The notes below the pieces were generated by a model. That model made no database searches. It had not been told where the DNA came from and saw only the letters and a list, made by a program, of their open reading frames with translations. Shown here piece by piece: positions 38,586 through 48,378 of a DNA stretch of 64,000 nt. The DNA is from Phaeobacter sp. CECT 5382 (lineage in GTDB: Bacteria > Pseudomonadota > Alphaproteobacteria > Rhodobacterales > Rhodobacteraceae), in the NCBI RefSeq assembly GCF_001457775.1, contig NZ_CYSG01000018.1, forward strand, positions 1 through 64,000. Direction: 5' to 3'. Position numbers and translations under genes: made by a program. Within the stretch, counting starts at the first letter, position 1. The number at the start of each line of letters is the position of its first letter.

Positions 38586-38729
38586 TTATGCGGCTTTCTT
38601 AAGAGCCTTTTTGGCAGCTTTCTTAAGTGCTCTTTTGGCAGCCTTCAGTTTCTCTCCCTGGCGTGCGACCTTGCTCTTACGCAGGTCGACTTCTTTTTTC
38701 AGGTCTTTGAGTTTTGCTTTTTTGGTCAT
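38586..38729 (-). CDS. Small Lys/Ala-rich histone H1-like peptide (47 residues)
   Basis: A 47-residue frame starting MTKKAKLKDLKKEV. It has 17 Lys and 3 Arg against 4 acidic residues, and ends in AKRALKKAAKKALKKAA, like the tails of histone H1 and bacterial H1-like nucleoid proteins. The start at 38729 has GGGATC upstream, and the gene begins 17 bases after the stop of the ribbon-helix-helix gene, so the two form an operon. DNA or RNA binding is the natural guess from charge; no experimental family is recognised. Confidence 0.65.
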   Translation of the reverse strand: MTKKAKLKDLKKEVDLRKSKVARQGEKLKAAKRALKKAAKKALKKAA

Positions 38730-38746
38730 GTCTGTGATCCCTTCGC

Positions 38747-38932
38747 TTAGCCGTCGGATGTTTTGGTGTCGTGCTCGGTCAGGAACCCCCGGATGAAGCG
38801 GCGAATTTCGCGCGCGGCACTCGTATCGAGCGCATCACAAAGATCCACAAATGCATCCCGCTCTTCTTTCGAAATACGAATGATCAGCTGGGAATCCTTG
38901 CGTCCTTTTTTGGGTTTTTCAGTCTTGGCCAT
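38747..38932 (-). CDS. Ribbon-helix-helix DNA-binding protein
   Basis: A 61-residue protein. A basic N-terminal tail (AKTEKPKKGRK) precedes a ribbon-helix-helix fold: strand SQLIIRIS, helix KEERDAFVDLCDAL, helix SAAREIRRFIRGFL. This is the Arc/CopG/antitoxin-type layout. The ATG at 38932 follows GGGAG; an upstream open frame adds unrelated residues. It is the first gene of a two-gene operon with the Lys/Ala-rich peptide and has a perfect palindrome 49 bases upstream, so it is probably autoregulated. Neither gene resembles a known toxin. Confidence 0.72.
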   Translation of the reverse strand: MAKTEKPKKGRKDSQLIIRISKEERDAFVDLCDALDTSAAREIRRFIRGFLTEHDTKTSDG

Positions 38933-38980
38933 CTGGCGGCTCCCTTTTGAGCACAACTTTGTTACTACAATGTCGTTGCA

Positions 38981-38992
38981 ATGTATATACAT
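38981..38992. promoter_or_regulatory. Palindromic operator upstream of the RHH gene
   Basis: ATGTATATACAT is a perfect 12-bp palindrome, with the TGTATATACA core typical of small dimeric repressors. Two copies of ACATTG on the minus strand lie next to it, 11 bases apart. It sits where a promoter for the minus-strand operon is expected. Confidence 0.55.
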
Positions 38993-39082
38993 TTCTGGCT
39001 GCGGTGCGAGGGGGCTGCGTTTGCAAAGGCGCAGACGGTCTGGAGTTAAGAACGACAGCGGCAACGCAGGAAAGCAACACAG

Positions 39083-39112
39083 AAAAAAAGGGCGCCCTGA
39101 CAAGGACGCCCT
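39083..39112 (-). terminator. Rho-independent terminator of ppaC
   Basis: On the minus strand AGGGCGTCCT and AGGGCGCCCT form a 10-bp stem (one G-T wobble) with a 4-base loop, followed by seven T. It lies 39 bases after the ppaC stop. Confidence 0.85.
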
Positions 39113-39150
39113 GATGCTTACGGATGCGGCCAACGGTTGTGCCGCGCGCC

Positions 39151-40074
39151 TCAGACTTTGAGGTTCGGGATGATCTGTTTTTTGCGGCTCATGATGCCGG
39201 GCAACACAACTGCGTCGCCAGAAACTGCTGCGCCAAAGCTTTTTTCTGCAACGGCTTTCACCAGATCATTGGGCACCAGCAGGGTGGCTTCTTCGTTGAG
39301 AATATCAACAACAAAGAGCAGAACCTGATCAACGCCATCTTCAGTGGCGACCGCTGTCATGCTGTCGATGATCGAGGCCTTGCGGTCCAGCACAACTGCG
39401 GGGGCTGTGGTTTCCAGTACCGAAACGCGGAACTTGGTGCCGTCCACTGCGTATTCCTTGCTGTCCATGCGCAGCAGTTCTGCGTCAGAGAAGGACGAGA
39501 CATCGGATTTGGCGGCGAACATGTCGGCGGCATAGGAGGCAATGTCGATGCCCAGATCGGCAGCCAGCTTTTCGGCCACGGCGCGATCATGATCGGTGGT
39601 GGTGGGCGAGCGGAATTCCAGCGTGTCCGACAGGATGCAGGTCAACGCAGCACCTTTGACGGCTTCGGGCATCTTGGCCATATCGTCGCCGATCAGGTCG
39701 TGCATGATGGTGGCGGTGCAGGCCAGTGGACGGATGGTGATGTCGATAGGGCCTTTGGTCTCCAGGCCGCCAACCAGTTTGTGGTGGTCGATGATGGCCT
39801 GAACATCGGCGCCATTGATATTGGCGGGCAGCTCAGCCGGGTTGTTGGTATCGACGATGACAACGGCCTGATCGTCAGCCACATCGGCGATGATCGCGGG
39901 CTTGTCCAGGTTCCAGCGCTGCAGCATGAAGGCAGCTTCGGTGTTTGGTTCGCCCAGCAATTTGGGCTCAGCCGCGACGCCTTTGATCTCGTTCAGGTAC
40001 CAGGCCCAGATGATAGGAGAGCCAGTGGAATCGGTGTCGGGGGATTTATGGCCAAAAACTTGGACGGTCATCAT
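39151..40074 (-). CDS. ppaC: Manganese-dependent inorganic pyrophosphatase
   Basis: A 307-residue family II pyrophosphatase of the DHH superfamily. Metal-site motifs are GHKSPDTDS (residues 8-16), IVDTNNPAEL, and IIDHHKLVGG; the substrate motif SRKKQIIP is at the C-terminus. It hydrolyses pyrophosphate from biosynthesis. Family II enzymes are typical of Firmicutes but are also found in roseobacters. Two adjacent ATG codons exist (40074 and 40071). It is monocistronic with its own terminator. Confidence 0.95.
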   Translation of the reverse strand: MMTVQVFGHKSPDTDSTGSPIIWAWYLNEIKGVAAEPKLLGEPNTEAAFMLQRWNLDKPAIIADVADDQAVVIVDTNNPAELPANINGADVQAIIDHHKLVGGLETKGPIDITIRPLACTATIMHDLIGDDMAKMPEAVKGAALTCILSDTLEFRSPTTTDHDRAVAEKLAADLGIDIASYAADMFAAKSDVSSFSDAELLRMDSKEYAVDGTKFRVSVLETTAPAVVLDRKASIIDSMTAVATEDGVDQVLLFVVDILNEEATLLVPNDLVKAVAEKSFGAAVSGDAVVLPGIMSRKKQIIPNLKV

Positions 40075-40183
40075 GCTATCCTGTGAACTAAAGGGAGAGT
40101 TTGCGCGCCTTATAAGCTGCAGGTCTCAGCTTGTCACCCCACCTGTACCGCACCCGTGCTGCGATGCGGCATTTGTACGTTCT

Positions 40184-41170
40184 CTAGCGAAACTTGGTGC
40201 GCTCCAAGATGTAGCCTTGGCGTTGCAAAAGATTCAAAACACCGTTGCGACCGGGCAGATGTGCAGCTCCAACGGCCACCAGGATGTCTTTCTCCGTCCG
40301 GCTGCGCAACACCGACATCCAAGCTTTGTTACGATTGTCGTGAAGACGTCGAAATAGCTGTGCGTCAAGGCGCTCTATCTGCGCGCGATCTCTGCCTGCG
40401 GCTTCAGCGCGTTTCCAGCTGGTGAGGATCCATCCCTCGGTGAGATTTTCGTCGAAAAAGGCTTCACGACGTGTGACGGCCAGGTCATTATTGGAAAAGG
40501 AGTTATGGAGGTTCAGCTCTAGCAAACGCAGCTGATCCTTCAGCGGTCGCCCTGAAAAAGCGCGTAACCCGTCCCCCGGTTTTTCCAGTGCGGCCAGTGC
40601 AATCCCTCTTTTCAGCGAAAACCTGCGAATGCGCTCGTCCAGACCGCGGGGTCCGGTCAATCCACGGGGGCCGCAACCAGAAGCCCGCAAGCGCCGCGAA
40701 TAGACCCATGGTTGGACGAAGGGGGCAATGTCCTGGCTGATCCCCAGGAGCTGGGCTTGCAGTCTGATGGCGTCATAATCGGCAGGGCTGAGGAGCTGAT
40801 CAAGGCGCTTGCCACGGGGCATCACAAAATGATGCTGATATGTTTTCATGACCTCCTGCGGATCCTCCGGCAGGTTTGAGGCGAGTTGTTCAAGGAAGAC
40901 CAGGTCCGACGACAGGATCAGGGGACGTAATTGGCGCATCACGCGGTGCATGCGCCCATCTCCCAAATGCATGGTGCCGACAACATGGATGCTTTGCTCT
41001 CCGCGTCTGGCAATCCAGTGATTGCCTTCGGCAAAGGGGACTTTCGCAACGGCCTGTTCCAGCCGTGCTGCTGATTTAGCAGAAAGCCGTGGGCGCAGAT
41101 CTTCCCCGGAGCATGCGGCCTGCGCCAAAGCGGGGAAAAACAGCCAGAAAATGATGAGAAGAAAGCGCAT
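40184..41170 (-). CDS. TraB/GumN family protein, secreted
   Basis: A 328-residue protein with a signal peptide (FLLIIFWLFFPALAQAAC; the Cys could also be a lipobox, but LAQAAC is not ideal). The TraB/GumN domain has the conserved GTMHLGDGR near residue 65 and VAVGAAHLPGRNGV near the C-terminus, which hold the expected catalytic Glu/His residues of this metalloprotease-like fold. The function is unknown. The start at 41170 has GGAGG five bases upstream; the frame is open further but runs into the divergent gene. Confidence 0.87.
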   Translation of the reverse strand: MRFLLIIFWLFFPALAQAACSGEDLRPRLSAKSAARLEQAVAKVPFAEGNHWIARRGEQSIHVVGTMHLGDGRMHRVMRQLRPLILSSDLVFLEQLASNLPEDPQEVMKTYQHHFVMPRGKRLDQLLSPADYDAIRLQAQLLGISQDIAPFVQPWVYSRRLRASGCGPRGLTGPRGLDERIRRFSLKRGIALAALEKPGDGLRAFSGRPLKDQLRLLELNLHNSFSNNDLAVTRREAFFDENLTEGWILTSWKRAEAAGRDRAQIERLDAQLFRRLHDNRNKAWMSVLRSRTEKDILVAVGAAHLPGRNGVLNLLQRQGYILERTKFR

Positions 41171-41273
41171 TCTGCCTCCGTGAAAACACCTCCTGAGGCT
41201 AGCCTTGGCCTTCGGGTGTTGCAACCTTTTAGCCTGACGCCTCTTGCTCTTTCGTTTTCCCTGAGGCCGACCT

Positions 41274-41990
41274 ATGGTCGCATTCATGGACCGCGAAGAT
41301 CAGTTATACCCGCCCGTTAAAAGCCTGCTGCAAGCGCAGGGCTATGAGGTCAAGGGCGAGGTCGGTGCCGCCGATGTGATGGCGCGCCGCGGCGATGAGG
41401 ATCCCGTGATTGTGGAGCTGAAGCTGCGGTTTTCGCTGTCTCTGTTCCATCAGGCAGTAACCCGCCAATCGGTGACCGATCTGGTCTATATCGCGGTGCC
41501 GCGCCCCAAGGGGCGGCAAGCGCGGCGGATGCTCAAGGACAATCTGGCGCTTTGTCGGCGGCTGTGCCTTGGTCTGATTACCGTGCTGCCGGACGGCCGC
41601 TGCGAGGTGCACTGCGATCCCGGCCCCTATGCGCCGCGCAAGTCTAAAAAGCGCCAACAGCGACTGCTGCGGGAATTCAACCGGCTTGAGGGAGATCCAA
41701 ATGCCGGTGGGGCCACGCGCCAGGGCATCGTCACCGCCTACCGCCAGGATGCGCTGCGCTGCGCGGCCTGCCTGGCCGAGGCGGGCGCAAGCAAAGGCGC
41801 AGAGGTCGCCAAGGCATCGGGGGTGGGGCGGGCGACATCGCTGATGGCGGCCAATCATTATGGCTGGTTCGAAAGGGTTTCCACAGGCATTTATCAGCTG
41901 ACAGAAGCAGGGCAGGCAGGGCTGAAACACTGGGCCTATAGCTGGGAGCCTGTGACGTCTGAGACGGATGAAGCAGCCGCCTCCGAGTGA
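41274..41990 (+). CDS. DUF2161 family protein, PD-(D/E)XK nuclease-like
   Basis: A 238-residue protein. The N-terminal half shows a restriction-endonuclease-like core: an early acidic residue, Asp in GAADVMARR and VIVELKLRF (ExK) near residue 47. The C-terminal part (about 145-210) looks like a winged helix (GASKGAEVAKASGVGRATSLM). It matches the DUF2161 putative phosphodiesterase family of alphaproteobacteria. A nucleic-acid role is likely but unproven. GAGG precedes the ATG at 41274; an in-frame ATG at 41286 is an alternative. Confidence 0.82.
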   Translation: MVAFMDREDQLYPPVKSLLQAQGYEVKGEVGAADVMARRGDEDPVIVELKLRFSLSLFHQAVTRQSVTDLVYIAVPRPKGRQARRMLKDNLALCRRLCLGLITVLPDGRCEVHCDPGPYAPRKSKKRQQRLLREFNRLEGDPNAGGATRQGIVTAYRQDALRCAACLAEAGASKGAEVAKASGVGRATSLMAANHYGWFERVSTGIYQLTEAGQAGLKHWAYSWEPVTSETDEAAASE

Positions 41991-42048
41991 TTTTTCCCGC
42001 TTTGTCGCCGGTGGCGTATTTTTGCACAAAATTTCTTGTCCATTTTGG

Positions 42049-42077
42049 TTGACTCATGCCGATCTCGTGCCTAGCTA
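42049..42077 (+). promoter_or_regulatory. Probable sigma-70 promoter of groESL
   Basis: TTGACT (42049-42054) and TAGCTA (42072-42077) are separated by 17 bases. Transcription would start just at the edge of the CIRCE element, as in other HrcA-controlled operons. Confidence 0.6.
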
Positions 42078-42085
42078 TTCCTCCG

Positions 42086-42112
42086 TTAGCACTCATCAGG
42101 TGTGAGTGATAA
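42086..42112. promoter_or_regulatory. CIRCE operator (HrcA binding site) of groESL
   Basis: TTAGCACTC - 9 bases - GAGTGATAA. The left arm is a full match to the CIRCE consensus and the right arm differs by one base (GAGTGCTAA expected). Repression by HrcA in the absence of stress is established for this element; hrcA itself is not in the window. Confidence 0.9.
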
Positions 42113-42177
42113 CGCCCTCTGCGGGGAGTAGAGGGAATAGAGATAACAACCTTTGAGCCTTATAAGGAGCTGCAAAG

Positions 42178-42465
42178 ATGGCATTGAAACCACTTCACGA
42201 CCGCGTGCTGGTTCGTCGCACTGAAAGCGAAGAAAAAACCGCTGGTGGCCTGATCATTCCCGAATCCGCCAAAGAAAAGCCCAGCGAAGGCCAGGTCGTC
42301 GCAACCGGCGAAGGTGCACGCAAAGACAACGGTGAGCTGATCGCAATGGCTGTCAAAGCCGGCGACACCATCCTGTTCGGCAAATGGTCCGGCACCGAAG
42401 TCACCGTCGACGGCGAAGAGCTGCTGATGATGAAGGAAAGCGACATCATGGGTATCATCGAGTAA
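42178..42465 (+). CDS. groES: Co-chaperonin GroES
   Basis: A 95-residue heptameric lid of the GroEL chaperonin. It begins [30 protein letters not shown], including the mobile loop, and ends with the typical [13 protein letters not shown]. The RBS AAGGAG lies seven bases before the ATG. It is first in the groESL operon, behind a sigma-70-type promoter and CIRCE. Confidence 0.98.
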   Translation: MALKPLHDRVLVRRTESEEKTAGGLIIPESAKEKPSEGQVVATGEGARKDNGELIAMAVKAGDTILFGKWSGTEVTVDGEELLMMKESDIMGIIE

Positions 42466-42530
42466 GCCTTACCGCTTCTCTGATCCCAAGACATTTCGCT
42501 ATCAAACACAGATTTTCTCGAGGAGAATAA

Positions 42531-44186
<1,656 letters not shown>

Positions 44187-44221
44187 TTGCAAACCCTTTG
44201 GGTTTGTGATGCCTGACAGGC

Positions 44222-44241
44222 GGTCTTCCATATGGAAGACC
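44222..44241. repeat. Perfect 20-bp palindrome after groEL
   Basis: GGTCTTCCATATGGAAGACC is its own reverse complement. It lies between the groEL stop and the terminator. As RNA it would form a stable hairpin, perhaps protecting the 3' end; no T run follows. Confidence 0.7.
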
Positions 44242-44280
44242 TGCCGAAAAGGTAAATCACGCCATCCTGCTGGATGATTT

Positions 44281-44310
44281 GGGGTCGCCTTTGGGCGGCC
44301 CCTTTTTTGT
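44281..44310 (+). terminator. Rho-independent terminator of groESL
   Basis: GGGGTCGCC pairs with GGCGGCCCC (one wobble) around TTTG, followed by TTTTTTGTT. Confidence 0.88.
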
Positions 44311-44367
44311 TGCTCGCCCAAGGAAAGTTGGTGATACGTTGCTGAAAGCCAAGTCTGGAGAAAGCAC

Positions 44368-44904
44368 ATGCCAATCGGACCGGGTAGCAGCCGAGACATG
44401 CGACCAGATGAGGTGACCGAAGTTGATGCGCTTTTGCGGGTCGCCTTTGGTGGTGAAGCGGAGGTTGCGCTTGTCCATGCCCTGCGCCGCAACGGTGACA
44501 TGGTAAGCGAAACAGTGGTTTACTGGCAGGGGCGTATTGCTGGCTATGCAGCCCTGTCACGCATGGTAGCCCCTGCAGGTTGATTGTGCCTGGCGCCAGT
44601 TGCCGTCTGGCCAGCCTTTCAGCGCGGAGCCAGTGCACCGCAGGGACAACCCAAAGGTGCGTGGCAAATAGGGCGACGTCTGGTGAGTGAACTCGCATTG
44701 GCGGCTGAAATCCCGAAAGGTACTGAGGTGCCCGCTATCGTGGTTCTTGGGCAGCCAGGTTTTTACGAGACATGCGGCTTTTCCCGCGCGCGTGCGGCAC
44801 GGCTGACGACACCCTATCCGCTGGAATACACAATGCTTGCGGCCCCCGGAGAGGATGTGCCTGAGGCGGAGCTGATCTATCCGGCTGCTTTTGCCGAGGT
44901 GTAA
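44368..44904 (+). pseudogene. GNAT N-acetyltransferase interrupted by an in-frame TGA
   Basis: Two parts in the same frame are separated only by a TGA at 44581-44583. The first part (71 residues) holds the GNAT start (TEVDALLRVAFGGEAEVALVH) and middle strands (SETVVYWQGRIAGYAALSRM). The second (106 residues) continues the same fold (LAPVAVWPAF, then IGRRLVSELALA and VVLGQPGFYETCGFSRA). A TGG-to-TGA change would restore a Trp and a 178-residue protein of YhbS type. A true nonsense mutation, a sequencing error and read-through are all possible. The second part has no good start of its own. Confidence 0.8.
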
Positions 44905-44980
44905 TCCGCAAAAAGTTTTGATTTTTCTTCGTCGGCCCCTAACCTTGAAACTGTTTGGATGAGCAGCTCTGGGGGAAGAC

Positions 44981-45343
44981 ATGAAGTTTCTGGCATTTTT
45001 TGCAGCAGTAGCACTGGTTATAGGAAGCGTTGTTCCGGCTTCAGCCGATAACCTGAGATGGACCATCCGCAGCGACTACCCGCATATCGTCAGTCTGGAA
45101 TTCTACAGTCAGGACTATAATCGTGCCTGGCCCGGGGATGACGAAGTCTATCTTCTCGATGACTACGATGAGAAGGTCTACAATCTGAATTGCAGCACTG
45201 GCGAGACCATTTGTTATGGCGCCTGGGTGCGCGGCAATACTGACAAATACTGGGGGGTCGGGCTGAACAATTCACAGCGTTGCGAGGACTGTTGCTACAC
45301 CTGTGGTCATGGTGATACCGATTTGCGGATACTTCACGACTGA
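44981..45343 (+). CDS. Small secreted protein, cysteine-containing, unknown
   Basis: A 120-residue protein with a clear signal peptide (MKFLAFFAAVALVIGSVVPASA, cleavage near residue 22). The mature part contains six cysteines (NCSTGETIC, then RCEDCCYTCG), suggesting disulphide bonds in the periplasm or outside. A region rich in Asp and Tyr (DDEVYLLDDYDEKVY) precedes them. GGGGGAAG lies before the ATG. I recognise no family with a known function. Confidence 0.72.
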   Translation: MKFLAFFAAVALVIGSVVPASADNLRWTIRSDYPHIVSLEFYSQDYNRAWPGDDEVYLLDDYDEKVYNLNCSTGETICYGAWVRGNTDKYWGVGLNNSQRCEDCCYTCGHGDTDLRILHD

Positions 45344-45375
45344 GCCGGCACTACCGGCCTGACCGAGGGCCGGGG

Positions 45376-46218
45376 ATGCAGCTGATTGCGCTGATTGTTG
45401 TTGTTTTGGTCGCCTTTGCAGCCAATTCGGTGCTTGGCCGTATGGCCATCGGCGGAGGGTACATGGATGCCCTTGGCTTTGGCCTTTTGCGGCTAGCATC
45501 CGGGGCGGCCATGCTAGTGTTTTTATGTTATCTGCGTGGTGCCGTGCCACGGCAACCCTTGATGTCCAGCCTCAAGGGGGGCGGGTCACTTACGCTCTAT
45601 ATGATCGGATTTTGCCTGGCCTATCAGGGGCTTGACGCGGGGCTTGGCGCCTTGATCCTGTTTGGCGTTGTGCAGATTGCCATGTTTGGCTGGGGGGCCG
45701 TGACGGGCAGTCGCGTCAGTCCGGGACAGCTGGCTGGGGCGGCAATTGCCTTTGCTGGGCTGGCCTATGTGATTTGGCCCGATGAGAGCCTGCAGGTGAC
45801 GTTCAGGGATGCGCTTCTCATGGGCATGAGCGGGTTGGGCTGGGCGATTTACAGCCTTTTGGGGCGCGCGCAGCGTGATCCTCTGGTGGCAACAAGCGTC
45901 AATTTTATCTGGGCGGCTGTGATGATGCTGCCCTTTGTTTTGATCTTGCAGGAAAGCTTGGTTGTCAGTGGGCTTGGCCTTGCTCTGGCGGTGGTTTCGG
46001 GGGCCATAACCTCGGGTCTTGGCTATGCGCTGTGGTACCGGGTCCTGCCGCAGTTGCAGCCGGCCCTTGCCGCCACCATTCAGCTGAGCGTTCCGGTGAT
46101 TGCCATCCTTGGTGGTGTGGTATTCCTGGCAGAACCGGTCGGGCTGCGGCTGACCCTGGGCACAGCGGCAGTTCTGGGCGGCATCGCACTGGTCATCTGG
46201 TCGCCAAAGCGCCTTTGA
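45376..46218 (+). CDS. DMT family transporter (EamA domains)
   Basis: A 280-residue integral membrane protein with about ten hydrophobic helices, arranged as two EamA repeats of the drug/metabolite transporter superfamily. The second repeat ends in the usual QLSVPVIAILGGVVFLAEP. Such proteins export small metabolites or amino acids; the substrate is unknown. It is followed 30 bases later by a lipase-like gene in the same direction. Confidence 0.9.
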   Translation: MQLIALIVVVLVAFAANSVLGRMAIGGGYMDALGFGLLRLASGAAMLVFLCYLRGAVPRQPLMSSLKGGGSLTLYMIGFCLAYQGLDAGLGALILFGVVQIAMFGWGAVTGSRVSPGQLAGAAIAFAGLAYVIWPDESLQVTFRDALLMGMSGLGWAIYSLLGRAQRDPLVATSVNFIWAAVMMLPFVLILQESLVVSGLGLALAVVSGAITSGLGYALWYRVLPQLQPALAATIQLSVPVIAILGGVVFLAEPVGLRLTLGTAAVLGGIALVIWSPKRL

Positions 46219-46248
46219 CAAGGGATCTGGCTTTTTCAAAGGCTGCAA

Positions 46249-47082
46249 ATGCCGTCAGGGCTTTTCTCGTTGGAGTATTCGACCTATCTGCAAGGGATGC
46301 GACGTTTTGTGAAACATATCTTGCCCCGTTTTTCTGCCGTGGTTCTGGCGTTGCTGCCAAGCACGGCTATAGCTGATTGTGTTGTGCTGTTGCACGGGCT
46401 TGCCAGATCGGAGACCTCCTTTGTGGTTATGGAACAGGTGCTTGAAGCTCGCGGGTTTCAGGTAGTGCGGCCAGGATATGCATCAACCGAACGTCCTATA
46501 GCGGACCTGGCGGCTGAAACCTTGCCAGACGCGATTGCCCACTGTGGGGCGCAAAGAGTGCATTTCGTCACCCACTCCATGGGGGGCATTCTGCTGCGTG
46601 ACTGGTTCAAAGCGCCTGAACATCTCCCGAAAGATCTGGGGCGCACGGTGATGCTGGGGCCTCCAAATCAGGGCAGCGAAGTGGTTGATGAGCTGGGCGA
46701 TTGGAAGGTCTTTGGCTTGATCAACGGGCCTGCCGGGGCTTCCTTGGGAACTGGCCCGGACAGCCTGCCAAAATCCCTGCCTTCGGTGGATTTCCCTCTG
46801 GGCGTGATCGCCGGCAACCAATCCATCAGCCCGGTGTTTTCTGCGCTGATTCCGGGCGTTGATGATGGCAAGGTCTCCGTCGCCAGCACCCGTGTTGCAG
46901 GAATGGCGGATCATATCGTGCTGCCGGTGACGCATACCTTCATGATGAATGACCCCGAAGTGATCGCGCAGGTGCTGTCCTTTTTGTCGACCGGGCAGTT
47001 TGATCGTGAAATCACTTGGCTAGAGGCGCTCTATGGGGTTATCGACGGGCGCTGTCTGGGCGCGCGCTGCGCTGCGCAATAA
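46249..47082 (+). CDS. Secreted alpha/beta hydrolase (lipase-like)
   Basis: A 277-residue hydrolase. A hydrophobic export signal ends near residue 43 (LPSTAIADC). The oxyanion region is [10 protein letters not shown], the nucleophile elbow is [12 protein letters not shown] (Ser110), and the catalytic His is in [13 protein letters not shown] lies seven bases before the ATG at 46249; an in-frame ATG at 46297 would give a shorter, more ordinary signal peptide but has AAGGG directly against it. The substrate is unknown; the fold resembles triacylglycerol lipases and PGAP1-type acylhydrolases. Confidence 0.83.
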   Translation: MPSGLFSLEYSTYLQGMRRFVKHILPRFSAVVLALLPSTAIADCVVLLHGLARSETSFVVMEQVLEARGFQVVRPGYASTERPIADLAAETLPDAIAHCGAQRVHFVTHSMGGILLRDWFKAPEHLPKDLGRTVMLGPPNQGSEVVDELGDWKVFGLINGPAGASLGTGPDSLPKSLPSVDFPLGVIAGNQSISPVFSALIPGVDDGKVSVASTRVAGMADHIVLPVTHTFMMNDPEVIAQVLSFLSTGQFDREITWLEALYGVIDGRCLGARCAAQ

Positions 47083-47123
47083 GCTGCTGCTCAGGCCGAT
47101 TGAACGATAAGAACGGAAGATCA

Positions 47124-48275
47124 ATGAATACGCTTGAGATGACCCTGCAAGGGGCGGATATTCTGCACCCGGACGGGCTGGATAGCCATAGTGAGTTGAA
47201 CCTGGCCGATGGTCGGATTAGTGCGACATCTGCCGCACGCAAAGTTGATGTGTCTGGCTATTTGGTTTTGCCGGGGATCATTGACCCGCACGGCGACGGT
47301 TTTGAGCGTCACATGGCCCCGCGGCGCGGCGCCATGAAGCAGATGGAAGAGGGCGTTGTCGCCTCTGAGGCAGAGTTGGCGGCCAATGGTATGACCACCG
47401 CTGTCTTGGCGCAGTTCTACAGCTGGGAAGGGGGATTGCGCAGCCCCGACTATGCGGCGCAGGTCTTTGAGGCCATCCGGCTGGTGCGTGGCGATCTGGT
47501 GACGGATCTTGTGCCCCAGCTGCGGTTTGAAACCCACATGCTGGAGGACTACGCTGACCTTGCCGAAAAGATCGCGGTCTGGCAGGTGCCCTATGTGGTC
47601 TTCAATGATCACCTGCCCCATGACCGTCTGGCCGAAGGCAGAAAGCCGCCTCGGCTGACAGGGCAGGCGCTGAAAGCGGGGCGCAACCCTGAGAAACACT
47701 TTGAGATGCTGCTGGAGATGCATCGCCGCAGTCCTGAGGTTCCGACCGCACTGGAAGCACTCTGCGCCAGTTTGGCGGCACAGGGGCTGCGCATTGGTAG
47801 CCATGACGACCGTAAGGCGGAGGATCGAGCGACATGGCGGGCGCGCGGCGCTGAGATCAGTGAATTTCCCGAAACGCTTGAAGCGGCAGAGGCCGCGCGC
47901 GCGGGTGGCGATCATATCATTCTGGGCGCACCCAATGTGGTGCGCGGGGGCTCGCACAAGGGCAATGCCTCGGCGCTGGATCTCATTGCCATGGGGCTCT
48001 GTGATGCGCTGGCCTCGGATTATCACTATCCCAGCCCGCGCCGCGCGGCGCTGATGCTGGCGCGGTCGGGCTTATTGGATCTGGCTGGGGCCTGGGCTTT
48101 GGTCTCATCTGGTCCGGCAGATTTGCTGGGGCTGGCGGACCGTGGCGATTTCACGCTTGGCATGCGTGCAGATTTGGTGATCCTCGACAAGGTGAGCGAA
48201 AGGGTGGCGGCAACAGTCTCCGGTGGTCGCGTGAGTTATATGTCCGGTGAGGTTGCTACACGTTTCTTTGGTTGA
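47124..48275 (+). CDS. phnM: PhnM-like amidohydrolase (ribose 1-methylphosphonate 5-triphosphate diphosphatase)
   Basis: A 383-residue metal-dependent amidohydrolase. GIIDPHGDGFERHMAPR contains first metal ligands; YVVFNDHLPHD, RIGSHDDRK and ALASDYHYPSP supply the others, and the final ADLVILD is typical. This pattern matches PhnM, which removes pyrophosphate from alpha-D-ribose 1-methylphosphonate 5-triphosphate in the C-P lyase pathway. No other phn gene is in the window, so it is isolated from its usual operon; a changed substrate is possible. The frame is open upstream, but the ATG at 47124 (GGAAGA before it) matches the family start. Confidence 0.82.
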   Translation: MNTLEMTLQGADILHPDGLDSHSELNLADGRISATSAARKVDVSGYLVLPGIIDPHGDGFERHMAPRRGAMKQMEEGVVASEAELAANGMTTAVLAQFYSWEGGLRSPDYAAQVFEAIRLVRGDLVTDLVPQLRFETHMLEDYADLAEKIAVWQVPYVVFNDHLPHDRLAEGRKPPRLTGQALKAGRNPEKHFEMLLEMHRRSPEVPTALEALCASLAAQGLRIGSHDDRKAEDRATWRARGAEISEFPETLEAAEAARAGGDHIILGAPNVVRGGSHKGNASALDLIAMGLCDALASDYHYPSPRRAALMLARSGLLDLAGAWALVSSGPADLLGLADRGDFTLGMRADLVILDKVSERVAATVSGGRVSYMSGEVATRFFG

Positions 48276-48305
48276 TCACCCCGTTGGCTAACGCAGGGGG
48301 TGATC
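48274..48305 (+). terminator. Hairpin after phnM
   Basis: GATCACCCC and GGGGTGATC form a perfect 9-bp stem around a 14-base loop right at the phnM stop. The T tract after it is poor (GTTCTTG), so it is a weak terminator. A second hairpin, GCCACCT/AGGTGGC (about 48349-48366), lies before the purK end. Confidence 0.5.
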
Positions 48306-48378
48306 GTTCTTGAAACTGTTTCAGTTGTCGTGATGGTCGGGCCACGAGGCCACCTAATAGGTGGCTCTCGCTTCTTGA

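Noticed and set aside
38586-38932. A classical type II toxin-antitoxin pair
   Set aside because: The RHH gene would fit an antitoxin, but the 47-residue Lys/Ala peptide has no toxin fold (no RelE, PIN, MazF or Fic features). I keep it as an unknown operon.
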